In this document: positions 31,517 through 40,648 of the stretch, piece by piece
Layout: each line of letters opens with the position of its first letter
How positions within the stretch are numbered: the stretch's first letter is position 1
Assembly: GCA_047921075.1 (NCBI GenBank)
Contig: JBLRWS010000002.1
Span: 22,642 to 86,641 of the forward strand
Length of the DNA: 64,000 bases
Direction: 5' to 3'
Source of the DNA: JBLRWS01 sp047921075
GTDB taxonomy: Bacteria > Bacteroidota > Rhodothermia > Balneolales > Balneolaceae
Position numbers and translations under genes: made by a program
Notes under the pieces: model-generated
What the model saw: only the letters and a program-made list of their open reading frames with translations
The model's database searches: none
Told to the model about the DNA's origin: nothing

Positions 31517-31579
31517 GGTGTTTTCTTGATGAGGGGTGCGGAAAAGACTCGTAGTAGAGCGCGCGCAGTCGTCCGATGG

Positions 31580-32056
31580 TTAGCTTTGCTGCTCCACCGC
31601 ATTACGCATGAACCGTGTAAGCGTCTGCACATCCATATACCCGCGTCGGCGGTCAACAATGTTTCCCTCAGGGTCCAGAATAACTGTAAACGGATAGGCG
31701 GTTACGCCCATCTGCTGGGCAAATTCCAGTTCCGGCATTTGAACGCCGCGAAAGGTGATAACCGAATCGGAGTTCCCGTTAATTTTTACCGGAAAAAACT
31801 CGCGGTCCAAAACCGAACGCGTGGACGGGGCGGGGTACACATCGCGGTTCATGGCGCGGCAAAACTGGCATCCCACCTCGAAAATATCCACCAAAACCAA
31901 TTTGTTTTCCTGCGATGCGCGATCAAGAGCATCGTCCAGGGCCATCCATTCAGGCGCATTTTCAATCTCCTCGGGAGTTACCGCATCAAAGGCGTTATAG
32001 AGAAAAATGCCGAGAAATCCGGCAATGAGCAGTGTGATGATAATCGGTCGTTTCAT
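31580..32056 (-). CDS. Membrane-anchored thioredoxin-like protein
   Basis: This 158-aa protein has one N-terminal TM or signal anchor (residues 4-20) and a thioredoxin fold. The active-site pair is GCQFC (Cys63 and Cys66), and the cis-Pro segment is TAYPFT. It has KLVLVDIFEVGC before the active site, like the thioredoxin_7 and DUF255 branch. It probably acts as a periplasmic thiol-disulfide reductase. It lies 48 bp after the DUF457 gene on the same strand and is likely co-transcribed with it. Confidence 0.8.
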   Translation of the reverse strand: MKRPIIITLLIAGFLGIFLYNAFDAVTPEEIENAPEWMALDDALDRASQENKLVLVDIFEVGCQFCRAMNRDVYPAPSTRSVLDREFFPVKINGNSDSVITFRGVQMPELEFAQQMGVTAYPFTVILDPEGNIVDRRRGYMDVQTLTRFMRNAVEQQS

Positions 32057-32104
32057 AAGTCAATCGGTATACATTCGAGCTGTATCAACGCGTAAAATAC
32101 AAAT

Positions 32105-33121
32105 TTATTTACCCCAAATCCGATTCCAGAAAAGTGCAAGGTTTCGGGCGCGTACATCAAAAGAGGGCAGCGACTGATCGAATGTAACGGCCGTCCCGTC
32201 TTCAATGATCAATCGGTTCTGCCACACGAAAACGCCTTCGTCGGTGAGCCAAAAATCGTCGCGGCCAAACCGTAAATCCGAGACAATAATATCACCATCT
32301 TCAGTTTCTTTAGCGGAGTAATAACCGCGCGAAAACCAGAGCAGCGCCTCAACAGCGCGGTCGTCCTGAAAGGGTTCAATCAAATGGCTGTTGCGTGGAA
32401 TTGGTGTAAAGGTCAGGTTTGTATCCCCGTCAAAGATGGAGTACATGGCGTGGTACACGGTGTCTTGTTTCATTACATACCCGTTCCACAAAAATGTAGT
32501 GGGCCCGTTCGGGGACGCTTTAAGCCGTTCGTGCCAGCCATATTGGGCATCAAACGAGGCTTTGTACACCGAATGGACATGCGCTTTGATGCCCAGCCCG
32601 ATCAGCAGATACAGGAAACCAAGGGCCAGCCCTGTGCCGTTCGCGATGCGACCCAAGCGCGGCCGGCTGCGTAGGATACGGGCCGTCAAAACACCGATTA
32701 AAACCGGTATTGTGAACAAGGGATCTATAATAAAAACCGAATCGGTAGCAGCGGGATAGTTACTGAAGGGCTGAAAAATTTGCGTACCGTAGGTTGTGGG
32801 AAGATCAATCAAAATGTGGGTTAAAATAACCCAAAACGAGAGGTGAGCCCACTGTTTCCACCCTGCGTCAAGAGTCGGGTGCACCTTCGCGATCATCCAG
32901 CCGAGAAGTGGTGAGGCCGCCACTGCAAAGAAAAAGGAGTGGGTGATGTTGCGATGGTAATAGAGCTCGTTAACGGCATCCACAAACGGATTGATGAGGA
33001 TGTCAAGGTCGGGCAAGGTGCCAAGTGCAACTCCCCAGAGGGCTGCGCGGTAGCCTGCTCTTTTTCCAAGAACAGCCTCGCCAACTGCCGCTCCAAGCGT
33101 CATCTGCGTGATAGAATCCAT
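32105..33121 (-). CDS. DUF457 (YdjM-like) inner-membrane metal-dependent hydrolase
   Basis: This 338-aa polytopic protein opens MDSITQMTLGAAVGEAVLG and GYRAALWGVALGTLPDLDILI, then HRNITHSFFFAV, the His-containing signature of the DUF457/YdjM membrane-bound hydrolase family. At least four hydrophobic segments lie in the first 190 residues. The C-terminal part is soluble and has no domain I recognise. The metal-dependent hydrolase label is a family convention and the substrate is unknown. It is followed closely by the thioredoxin-like gene. Confidence 0.75.
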   Translation of the reverse strand: MDSITQMTLGAAVGEAVLGKRAGYRAALWGVALGTLPDLDILINPFVDAVNELYYHRNITHSFFFAVAASPLLGWMIAKVHPTLDAGWKQWAHLSFWVILTHILIDLPTTYGTQIFQPFSNYPAATDSVFIIDPLFTIPVLIGVLTARILRSRPRLGRIANGTGLALGFLYLLIGLGIKAHVHSVYKASFDAQYGWHERLKASPNGPTTFLWNGYVMKQDTVYHAMYSIFDGDTNLTFTPIPRNSHLIEPFQDDRAVEALLWFSRGYYSAKETEDGDIIVSDLRFGRDDFWLTDEGVFVWQNRLIIEDGTAVTFDQSLPSFDVRARNLALFWNRIWGK

Positions 33122-33286
33122 AATTTAAATCGTTTTACAAAAAGGCAGAACCGTTGTTGATGATCTTTTGTTCAAACGTTGACGAATTGTTACAAAATAA
33201 AGCGTTGGCTTTTAAATCTTTAACATCAGCGTGAAAAGATCAGCGCAAACATTTCGTTACATTATCACCTGATGAACCTGTTATTT

Positions 33287-34594
33287 ATGAAAATATTAAA
33301 AACATACTGTGTATTAGCGTTTATACTGTTGCTATCAACGTCGTGTACGAACACCGATGAAGGTAACGATCAAGAGTCGCTCATCATACCATCTGTTGAA
33401 GCTGTACAAGCCCAATTTGGAAGCCTTCCCCTTCAGGAGCGATTAAGCGGTGTAGTGCGGGCGCAAAAACAAGTGGAAATTTTTCCACGTATTGCTGCAC
33501 AAGTTGAGGAGGTTCGGGTTCAAAACGGTGATTTTGTTGAAGAAGGTGAGCTGTTGGTAAAACTGCGCGACAATGAATACCGGGAGCAGCTCCGCCAGGC
33601 AGAGGCCAATCTGCGTATTGCGCGGGCCCAGGTTCGTCAGGCTGAGGCTGCCCAAAACGAAGCGGCATCTCTTTTGCGCCGGGAACGGATTTTGGACGAT
33701 CGGGACCTGTCCACCGAAATTCAAATGGAACGGCTGGAAGCGCAGCTCGAATCAGCCGAGGCCAATCTGGAACTGGCCAATGCGCAGGTAGAACAGGCAC
33801 TGTCTAATGTTGCAGAGCAGCAGGAAGCACTCTCCCAAACGGAAATTCGTGCGCCGATTACGGGGACGGTGGGTCAGCGTGCAGCCGAGCCCGGCATGAT
33901 GGCTACAACAGGGTCCCGCCTGTTTGTGATGGGAGACTTAAATGACGCGCGGGTGCTGGTTAACCTGACCGAGCGGATGCTTACATACATTGAGGTGGGG
34001 CAAACAGCACGGGTTGCTTCTGAGGGCATGGAAAACAAGGTGCTCGAGGGAGAAGTCTCGCGCATCTCTCCGTTTTTAGGCCAGGGGAGCTTTAGTACAG
34101 AGGCTGAAATTGATATTTCCAACACTCGTGATCTGCTGCTGCCGGGCATGTTTGTGACGGTGGATATTTTCTATGGCGAAAGTGAGCAGGCCACAATCAT
34201 ACCGCTGAGTGCCATCTACCGCCATCCACAAACCGGTGAAACCGGCGTCTTTCGAGCACCCGGTTTTGGAGCAGAAGTCGAACCCGCCGAGACGGTAGAT
34301 AGTGAAAATCCGCCGGCGCTAAGCAGCCCAACAGAGATGGAGTTTGTGCCGATTAATGTGGTGGCACGGGGCCGAGAAACTGCCGGGGTAACCGGCGTAC
34401 AGAGTGGAGACTGGGTCGTAACCATTGGCCAAAACCTGCTCATCAACAATGAGGCCGGACAAGCTCGTATTCGCGCGGTGTCGTGGAACCGAATTATTGA
34501 CCTGCAGCGATTGCAGCCACAGGATTTACTGCGCGAAGTGATGCGGGAAAAAGTGGCCCGAAGCAATGGTGCCGATACACAAACACAATCCTGA
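33287..34594 (+). CDS. RND efflux periplasmic adaptor subunit (membrane fusion protein)
   Basis: The N-terminus is a lipoprotein signal (LLLSTSC). The adaptor pattern follows: a biotinyl-lipoyl half with VVRAQKQVEIFPRIAAQVEEV and NGDFVEEGELLVKL, a long alpha-helical hairpin rich in Gln, Ala and Glu (about residues 100-190), the second lipoyl half TEIRAPITGTVGQRAAEPG, and a beta-barrel with LPGMFVTV. It links the inner-membrane pump to an outer-membrane channel. The start is ATG 33287; ATG 33272 would add five residues. The RND permease follows by 11 bp. No TolC-like gene is in the window. Confidence 0.92.
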   Translation: MKILKTYCVLAFILLLSTSCTNTDEGNDQESLIIPSVEAVQAQFGSLPLQERLSGVVRAQKQVEIFPRIAAQVEEVRVQNGDFVEEGELLVKLRDNEYREQLRQAEANLRIARAQVRQAEAAQNEAASLLRRERILDDRDLSTEIQMERLEAQLESAEANLELANAQVEQALSNVAEQQEALSQTEIRAPITGTVGQRAAEPGMMATTGSRLFVMGDLNDARVLVNLTERMLTYIEVGQTARVASEGMENKVLEGEVSRISPFLGQGSFSTEAEIDISNTRDLLLPGMFVTVDIFYGESEQATIIPLSAIYRHPQTGETGVFRAPGFGAEVEPAETVDSENPPALSSPTEMEFVPINVVARGRETAGVTGVQSGDWVVTIGQNLLINNEAGQARIRAVSWNRIIDLQRLQPQDLLREVMREKVARSNGADTQTQS

Positions 34595-34605
34595 TTGCCA
34601 AAATT

Positions 34606-37600
34606 ATGGGAATTACAGAGACATCCATAAAACGCCCCATCGCCACAGCGATGGTCTACCTGATTGTGATCGTTCTTGGTATTGCCGGCTTTCGCTTTTT
34701 ACCGGTCGATTTGCTGCCGCCTATTGAATATCCGCGGCTTTCAGTATCGATTAATTACCCAAATGTTGGGCCCGAAGAGATTGAGACGATCATTACCGAT
34801 CAGCTCGAAAATGCACTGGCCGGCGTTGCGAATTTGGAAGAGGTTACCTCTACATCGTCGGAAGGCCAGAGCCGGGTAAATCTGAACTTCTCGAGAAATA
34901 CCAATCTGGATGAAGCCGCTAATGATGTGCGCGCCGCCCTCGACCGGGTGCGCCGAAACCTACCGGAGGAAGCGGACCCACCTCGCGTTCGAAAGTTTGA
35001 TCCGAACGACTTTCCCGTTGTCGTGCTCGGTGCACAATCAACCCGGCAGCTCGACGAATTGACCCGCATGCTGGAGCGCGACATATCCAAGCGGCTGGAG
35101 CAGATACCCGGCGTGGGTACCATCGACGTGTGGGGAGGAGTGCATCGCGAGATACGTGTAGACTTGAAACGCGATCGTCTTACAGCGAGCGGATTAACCG
35201 GCCTGGATGTGCGTAATGCCATTGTTGCCGAGAACAGTACACTGCCGGGGGGGAACGTGCGCGATGGATTTACCGATCTGTATGTGCGAACACTGGGCGA
35301 GTATACATCCATCGATCAGATCAGCGAAACTATTGTGGGAGTGGTGGATGGCCGTCCGATTCGGGTTCGGGATGTGGCCACCGTTGAGGATGATTATCAG
35401 GATATCGGTCGATTGGTGAGTATCAATGATGAGCCGATGATTCGAATGGGCATCCGCAAGCAGACCGGTGCCAATACGGTGGAGGTATCGGAGGGAATAG
35501 CGCGTGAGATAGAGCTAATCAATAGTGAGCGCGATGATCTGCAACTCACCATTATTACCGATCAGAGTGATTTTATACGAAATTCCATAGAAAATGTGCA
35601 AGAGGCGGCTGTTTGGGGAGCGCTCTTTGCGATTTTTATTCTCTATCTGTTTTTAAGGAACGGCTCAACGACCTTTATCATCTCACTGGCCATTCCAATA
35701 TCCATCATCGCCACATTTGGCCTGCTCTATTTTAATGGGCTCACGCTTAATCAGATGAGTTTTGGAGGGCTGGCTTTGGGGGTTGGCCTCATTGTTGATA
35801 ACGCCATTGTGGTGCTCGAAAACATTGTTCGGCTCAGGAGTCAGGGCAAATCACTGTACGAAAGTTCGCTGGTTGGTACCAAAGAGGTGGGCGGTGCAAT
35901 TATTGCATCAACGCTTACTACATCGGTGATCTTTTTGCCGGTTGTGTTTATGCAGACGATCACCGGTACGCTGTTTCAACAGCTTGCATTGGTGGTTGTT
36001 TTCGCTCTTTTCTGCTCGCTGTTTGTAGCCCTGACCCTGGTTCCGATGATGGCCAGCAAGTTTATGACCATTAAGCCCGATGCGGAAGGCGGAGAGGAGA
36101 AGAAAGGGCGCTTCCAAAAACTGTTTGAGCGTGTGGAAGATCGATACAGCAATGTTTTAACAACTGCAATTAACCGTCGATTTGTTGTATTTGGCATTAC
36201 CGCGCTGTTGCTGGGTGGCTCCATTTACGGTTGGGGGTTTGTCTCTCAGGAACTTGCCCCTCAGACTGAAGCCGATGAAGTACGTGTCGATTTTTATCTG
36301 CCTGACGGAATGAATATTGCGGTAGCCAACCGGTATCTCGAAGAGCTGAAAGTCCGGGTGGAAGCACTGACTCCAATGGATCAGGTGAAATATATGAGTA
36401 CAGAAGTGCGGAGCGGGCGCGCACAGGTAGAACTGGTGATGAAAGATCAGTCGGAGCGCTCCATAAGCACATATGACCTGGCGGATGATTTGCGCAACAA
36501 CCTTGAGGGTTCCATTCCCGGCGGCGAGTTTCGCGTGCGAGCTCAGACCGGCCTGTGGATACTGCGCCGTATTTTTGGTTCGGGCGGAGACGAAGCCATT
36601 CAGTTACAGCTTCGAGGGTATGACTTGGATCAGTCCGAAGAAATTGCCAACAACATTGTAAGCCGGATAGAGCGCATTCCGGAAATTCGGGGCGTGCGTT
36701 CCGATCGCCAGGAAGGCCGTCCGGAGCAGAATATTGTTTTTGACCGCAACCGGATTGCCGAACTGGGTTTAACGGCACGTGATATCGCTCAGGCTATTCA
36801 AACCAATGTAGGGGGCTCCCGCGCCGGTGTGTTTCGGGAAGGTGGCGATGAGTTCGACATTACGGTTCGTTTGCAGGAGCAGGATCGTGAGAGCACACTC
36901 GATCTGGATAATATTTCGGTTCGCACGGCATCCGGCGAAACGGTACCGGTGTCAACCGTAATCCGTCAAATTTCGTCGCGCGGGCCGGTATCTATCAACC
37001 GCATCAACGGGCAACGGGTCACGTATGTCACAGCTAATTTGGAGAGCGGCATTCCGCTGGGCGAGGCGGTACAGAAAATACAGGCGGAACTGTCTGACCT
37101 GGCACTTCCGGCCGGATTCAGTATCGTATATGGTGGAGAGTTTGAAGAGCAGCAGCGCGCACAAATGGATTTTTTAATCTCCATCATCATGGCCTTTGTG
37201 CTTATCTATATGGTGATGGCTGCACAGTTTGAACGCTTTCTTGATCCGCTGATCGTAATGTTTTCGGTGCCTGTTGCGATCGTGGGAGTTGTGCCAACAC
37301 TATTGCTCACCGGCACCACCATCAACATGCAGAGCATCATGGGCATCATAATGCTGATCGGTATTGTGGTGAACAACGCCATTGTGTTGGTAGATTATAT
37401 CAACCTGATGCGCCGCGACCGGAAGATGAACGTATTTCAGGCCGTGGTTGAATCGGGCAGGCTTCGTCTTCGTCCCATCCTGATGACAACCCTCACAACG
37501 GTATTGGGTTTGTTGCCGCTCTCCTTTGGATTTGGTGCCGGGGGCGAAATTCAAGCAGCATTGGCCCGGGTTGTGATTGGCGGACTTATCGCCTCTACCC

Positions 37601-37731
37601 TCATCACACTGATTTTAATTCCTGTTGTATATAAAACCATGGATGATGTGAAGGTGTACCTGCAAGAGAAGAAAGAGGCGTGGATAACAAGCAAAGCAGC
37701 CGAACCGGTACCGGTTAAAGCGGGGAATTAG
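34606..37731 (+). CDS. RND efflux transporter permease subunit (AcrB/MexB superfamily)
   Basis: This 1041-aa inner-membrane proton antiporter has the RND duplication: 12 TMs and two large periplasmic loops. The opening TSIKRPIATAMVYLIVIVLGIAG is typical, and TM4 carries LGVGLIVDNAIVVLENI. There a single Asp replaces the Asp pair of AcrB, and TM10 has VVNNAIVLVDYIN without the AcrB lysine. This variant is common in non-proteobacterial RND pumps. It forms a two-gene operon with the adaptor. The substrate cannot be told from the sequence. Confidence 0.93.
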   Translation: MGITETSIKRPIATAMVYLIVIVLGIAGFRFLPVDLLPPIEYPRLSVSINYPNVGPEEIETIITDQLENALAGVANLEEVTSTSSEGQSRVNLNFSRNTNLDEAANDVRAALDRVRRNLPEEADPPRVRKFDPNDFPVVVLGAQSTRQLDELTRMLERDISKRLEQIPGVGTIDVWGGVHREIRVDLKRDRLTASGLTGLDVRNAIVAENSTLPGGNVRDGFTDLYVRTLGEYTSIDQISETIVGVVDGRPIRVRDVATVEDDYQDIGRLVSINDEPMIRMGIRKQTGANTVEVSEGIAREIELINSERDDLQLTIITDQSDFIRNSIENVQEAAVWGALFAIFILYLFLRNGSTTFIISLAIPISIIATFGLLYFNGLTLNQMSFGGLALGVGLIVDNAIVVLENIVRLRSQGKSLYESSLVGTKEVGGAIIASTLTTSVIFLPVVFMQTITGTLFQQLALVVVFALFCSLFVALTLVPMMASKFMTIKPDAEGGEEKKGRFQKLFERVEDRYSNVLTTAINRRFVVFGITALLLGGSIYGWGFVSQELAPQTEADEVRVDFYLPDGMNIAVANRYLEELKVRVEALTPMDQVKYMSTEVRSGRAQVELVMKDQSERSISTYDLADDLRNNLEGSIPGGEFRVRAQTGLWILRRIFGSGGDEAIQLQLRGYDLDQSEEIANNIVSRIERIPEIRGVRSDRQEGRPEQNIVFDRNRIAELGLTARDIAQAIQTNVGGSRAGVFREGGDEFDITVRLQEQDRESTLDLDNISVRTASGETVPVSTVIRQISSRGPVSINRINGQRVTYVTANLESGIPLGEAVQKIQAELSDLALPAGFSIVYGGEFEEQQRAQMDFLISIIMAFVLIYMVMAAQFERFLDPLIVMFSVPVAIVGVVPTLLLTGTTINMQSIMGIIMLIGIVVNNAIVLVDYINLMRRDRKMNVFQAVVESGRLRLRPILMTTLTTVLGLLPLSFGFGAGGEIQAALARVVIGGLIASTLITLILIPVVYKTMDDVKVYLQEKKEAWITSKAAEPVPVKAGN

Positions 37732-37832
37732 TCGGCTGTTGATCGACATTTGGCGGCGTTTCAATTGGCATCTTCAGTATTCTAACGAATGAGATTGGGG
37801 GTTTCGGCGTTGTTTAAAAAAAACGAAACACC

Positions 37833-38453
37833 ATGATGACCCGATTTCAATTTGTAGTTGTTGTTCCCTTCCTGCTATTGGCCACTCTGGCTATTTCAGC
37901 TCCGGTAAGCGCTCAAAATGTGACAGTAAACGTCGAAGAAAGCCAGCTGGTGGTTGAGGGCAATTCCACGCTGCATCGATGGAGTGTGGATGCCACTGTA
38001 TTTCACATCCTGTTCAATGTACCGGAGGCGTGGTTTGAAACCGTCGACAACTGGAACGCAGAGGAAGTGATTCAGCTGCGGGTGTCGGTGCCGATACGAA
38101 ATATGGATGGCGGCCGAAGCCGGATGAACCGAGACCTGCGCAATGCCTTGAATGCAGATCAGCATCCGGTGATTGTCTTTGCCTGGAACAACCTGAGCGT
38201 AAAGCCAGACTCTAACGACCAAAACAGAGCAACCCTTCAGGTAGAGGGTGAATTAACCATCAATGGGGTGACCCGGGATGTTGCGTTCGATTCGGATGCC
38301 GAATTGCGTGACGGACAAATGATCGTAAAGGGAACCGTATCTTTGAATATGAAAGATTACGATGTAGATCCGCCAACGGCAATGCTTGGTGCGATACGTG
38401 CAAGTGAAGAGGTAAGCCTGAACTTCAGCGTGCAATTTGGAAGAGAGGAGTAA
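37833..38453 (+). CDS. YceI-family periplasmic protein
   Basis: This 206-aa protein has a signal peptide (hydrophobic core LLLATLAISA, cleavage near VSAQ). The YceI lipocalin-like core follows, with GNSTLHRWSVDAT, MNRDLRNALNADQHPVIVF, VEGELTINGVTRDV, and an ending MKDYDVDPPTAMLGAIRA. YceI proteins bind polyisoprenoids or long lipids. It follows the RND permease by about 100 bp and may be separately transcribed. The function here is inferred only from the family. Confidence 0.85.
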   Translation: MMTRFQFVVVVPFLLLATLAISAPVSAQNVTVNVEESQLVVEGNSTLHRWSVDATVFHILFNVPEAWFETVDNWNAEEVIQLRVSVPIRNMDGGRSRMNRDLRNALNADQHPVIVFAWNNLSVKPDSNDQNRATLQVEGELTINGVTRDVAFDSDAELRDGQMIVKGTVSLNMKDYDVDPPTAMLGAIRASEEVSLNFSVQFGREE

Positions 38454-38693
38454 CGCTTTTTCTGAATGCGTTATTACCAATATACGGTGGTTGTGCCCAA
38501 CGGAACAAAAGAGATTCAGAACCCACAATAAATGTATAACCTTTGTATAAATTTCGTTAATTTATATGCGCTTAATAAGAAGATAAAAACATTGTATTAT
38601 CTGCACAGCGCACGGCGGTTTCGCCTTTTGATCCCTTTTTTTTGATCGGGTGCGTGCCGTTTGTCAATCGTAAACGTTCTGTTTAAAATCACC

Positions 38694-39092
38694 ATGCCAA
38701 AAAAAATCGGATCCCTTACCCTGTACTCGGTAGATGACCTCCATGAGCTATTGGGGATGAGTAAAATGACCATCCGGGCCTACCTGCGCGAAGGACGGCT
38801 GAAAGGAAAAAAACTGGGCGTACAATGGTATGTGACCGAAGAGGCTATCCGTGCCTATTTTGAGGATGAGCCCGAAGCGAGCCGCCAAAAAAAGCGCGAG
38901 GTTACCTATGTTGTGCAGGGAGTGAATGATCTGGTAAGCGAAACCGAAACGTGCGCCACCATACAGGAAACACTCGACGTACTCGATTCGCAGGCGATCA
39001 TTAGCCTGTTTCAGGTACAGATAACCGATGCGGAAAGCGGCGAGATATTGGATATTGTTAAAGGACGGGATTTTATTGAACGCCACCGATAA
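38694..39092 (+). CDS. Helix-turn-helix (excisionase/MerR-type) DNA-binding protein
   Basis: This 132-aa protein has an N-terminal HTH_17-type domain: TLYSVDDLHELLGMSKMTIRAYLREGRLKGKKLGVQ with a wing QWYVTEEAIRAYF. The C-terminal half (REVTYVVQGVNDLV onward) has no domain I know. The start ATG 38694 follows 240 bp of AT-rich leader that holds a small GGCG-GTTT-CGCC hairpin at 38614. A 95-aa gene follows by 9 bp and is likely co-transcribed. No integrase or phage genes are near, so it is not obviously an excisionase. Confidence 0.75.
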   Translation: MPKKIGSLTLYSVDDLHELLGMSKMTIRAYLREGRLKGKKLGVQWYVTEEAIRAYFEDEPEASRQKKREVTYVVQGVNDLVSETETCATIQETLDVLDSQAIISLFQVQITDAESGEILDIVKGRDFIERHR

Positions 39093-39101
39093 ACCAGAGA
39101 T

Positions 39102-39389
39102 ATGAAACGAACAAAACTGGATGTGTTTTCTTTTGGAGACGACCCGGAAGATACATTTTACTGCCTCGTTGACCTGCAGGTTAGCCCGGAAGGGTTGCGT
39201 GTTGAAAAACTAAAGCTAAGCGATCCGCGCACCTTTGATGAGCAGCTAAAACAGAGCGGCTGTTTGATGATGCTCACCGGAGATGAAGTAAATGAGTTGG
39301 TTCGGCGCGGGGACCTTGATCGAGACCGGCTGGAAGAGACGATTACCGATCTTGCACGTCGGGAAGGTGTCCTAAAACCGTCATCATAA
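39102..39389 (+). CDS. Hypothetical protein coupled to the HTH gene
   Basis: This 95-aa acidic soluble protein has MKRTKLDVFSFGDDPEDT, a beta-rich centre and two helical stretches with a GDEVNELVRRGDLDRDRLEE segment. I recognise no family. It lies 9 bp after the HTH gene, so it may be a partner or ligand-binding protein for it. Its last 6 bp overlap the end of the convergent Nudix gene. Confidence 0.55.
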   Translation: MKRTKLDVFSFGDDPEDTFYCLVDLQVSPEGLRVEKLKLSDPRTFDEQLKQSGCLMMLTGDEVNELVRRGDLDRDRLEETITDLARREGVLKPSS

Positions 39390-39995
39390 ATCGACGGGAA
39401 ACGGTTCATTTTTTAGCCACCACCGGCGCGCCATCGTCAGGGCGCAGATGGTTTTTCCGTCTTTTAGCTCATCGTTCTCAATACACTGCAGCGCGTCTTT
39501 AAAGGAGATGCGGGAGTTGATCAAAAACTCATCCTCATCCGACGATTTCTCTTGCAGCGTAAGTCCCCATGCTACAAATACATGAATCTCTTCATTGGCA
39601 TACCCGATGGCAGGAAAGAACGAGCCGACACGCACCAGGTGCTCGCACTGAAGTCCGCTCTCCTCTTCCATCTCCCGCCGTGCAGTCACGTGGGGCTCTT
39701 CGCCGGGATCGAGTTTACCGGCCGGCACTTCCAAAAAAAGCCGGCCAGCGGGGTAACGAAACTGCTTCAGCAGCATGATGGTACCATCTTCAAACACCGG
39801 TACCACGGCACTGGCGCCGGGGTGATCGATCCAGTCGCGGGTAGATCGGTTTCCATCAGGCAGGCGAACATCATCAACATATACCTGAAGCAAGCGTCCG
39901 TCAAATACCTTGCGGGAGTCGATTTTGGTCTCTTTTAGTTGGTGAAGGTCCGATTGGGAACGGCTCGAATCTTTTGGAGTCATAGTACATCTCAA
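39384..39995 (-). CDS. Nudix hydrolase, probable ADP-ribose pyrophosphatase
   Basis: This 203-aa protein contains the full Nudix box, GKLDPGEEPHVTARREMEEESGLQ in outline (G-x5-E-x7-REx2EE-x-G-L), after the FRYPAGRLFLEVPAG segment typical of the NudF/ADP-ribose pyrophosphatase branch. It would hydrolyse ADP-ribose or similar nucleoside diphosphate-linked compounds in the cytosol. ATG 39995 and ATG 39983 are both plausible. Its stop overlaps the convergent 95-aa gene by 6 bp. Confidence 0.88.
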   Translation of the reverse strand: MRCTMTPKDSSRSQSDLHQLKETKIDSRKVFDGRLLQVYVDDVRLPDGNRSTRDWIDHPGASAVVPVFEDGTIMLLKQFRYPAGRLFLEVPAGKLDPGEEPHVTARREMEEESGLQCEHLVRVGSFFPAIGYANEEIHVFVAWGLTLQEKSSDEDEFLINSRISFKDALQCIENDELKDGKTICALTMARRWWLKNEPFPVDL

Positions 39996-40045
39996 ATGTA
40001 AAAAGTGTACCTTTCATACGAGTAAATTTAAAAATCTACGGCCCC

Positions 40046-40636
40046 ATGAAAGACGTAATTAACGTTGATGGGAAGAAGGTATTGGTTAAAGATGAGATTT
40101 ACACCTGGTCGAATTTAATTTCGTTGAGCCGGGTCCTTGTCACAATTCCAATCATCTACCTTCATTACGAAAACCAGAAGGAATTCAATTCCTTGATAGT
40201 TGGACTCATCGCTTATGGCGCTATTTCTGACTATCTGGATGGCCTCGTGGCCCGGTTGCGCAATGAAGTGTCGGAGGTGGGTAAAGTGCTCGATCCCGTT
40301 GCCGACAAGATTATGGCATTTATGCTGTTTTTCTACACGGTGTGGCTGGGGTGGATTCCGCTGTGGTTTTTTCTGATTGGCGTGGTGCGCGATCTGCTGA
40401 TTATGGCCGGTTCGGGCTACATCAAAAAGAAGCGCGGCAAGGTGGCCATGTCAACCATGTGGGGAAAAGTGTCGGTGAATGTGCTGGCGGCCTACTGGCT
40501 GGTTGTATTCTTTTTTCAGGATCTTGAAACACTGCACACGGTGCTGATGATTGCCTCACTTTTTATGATGATTGTCTCCTTCGTGGAATATGTGCACCGC
40601 TACAAGCGAATTTTAGACGGTGCAGATTTTAATTAA
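40046..40636 (+). CDS. CDP-alcohol phosphatidyltransferase
   Basis: This 196-aa inner-membrane enzyme joins a CDP-diacylglycerol to an alcohol. Its catalytic motif is exact: DYLDGLVARLRNEVSEVGK continuing to LDPVAD, which is D-x2-DG-x2-AR-x8-G-x3-D-x3-D. About five to six TMs follow the pattern of PgsA-type phosphatidylglycerophosphate synthases, the most likely identity. ftsY follows by 9-12 bp, so the two are probably co-transcribed. pgsA is plausible but not certain, because sister enzymes share the motif. Confidence 0.85.
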   Translation: MKDVINVDGKKVLVKDEIYTWSNLISLSRVLVTIPIIYLHYENQKEFNSLIVGLIAYGAISDYLDGLVARLRNEVSEVGKVLDPVADKIMAFMLFFYTVWLGWIPLWFFLIGVVRDLLIMAGSGYIKKKRGKVAMSTMWGKVSVNVLAAYWLVVFFFQDLETLHTVLMIASLFMMIVSFVEYVHRYKRILDGADFN

Positions 40637-40648
40637 AGCAATAGATTG

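Noticed and set aside
38614..38629. GGCG-GTTT-CGCC-TTTT hairpin before the HTH gene
   Set aside because: The stem is only four base pairs, so it is too weak to call a terminator or riboswitch.
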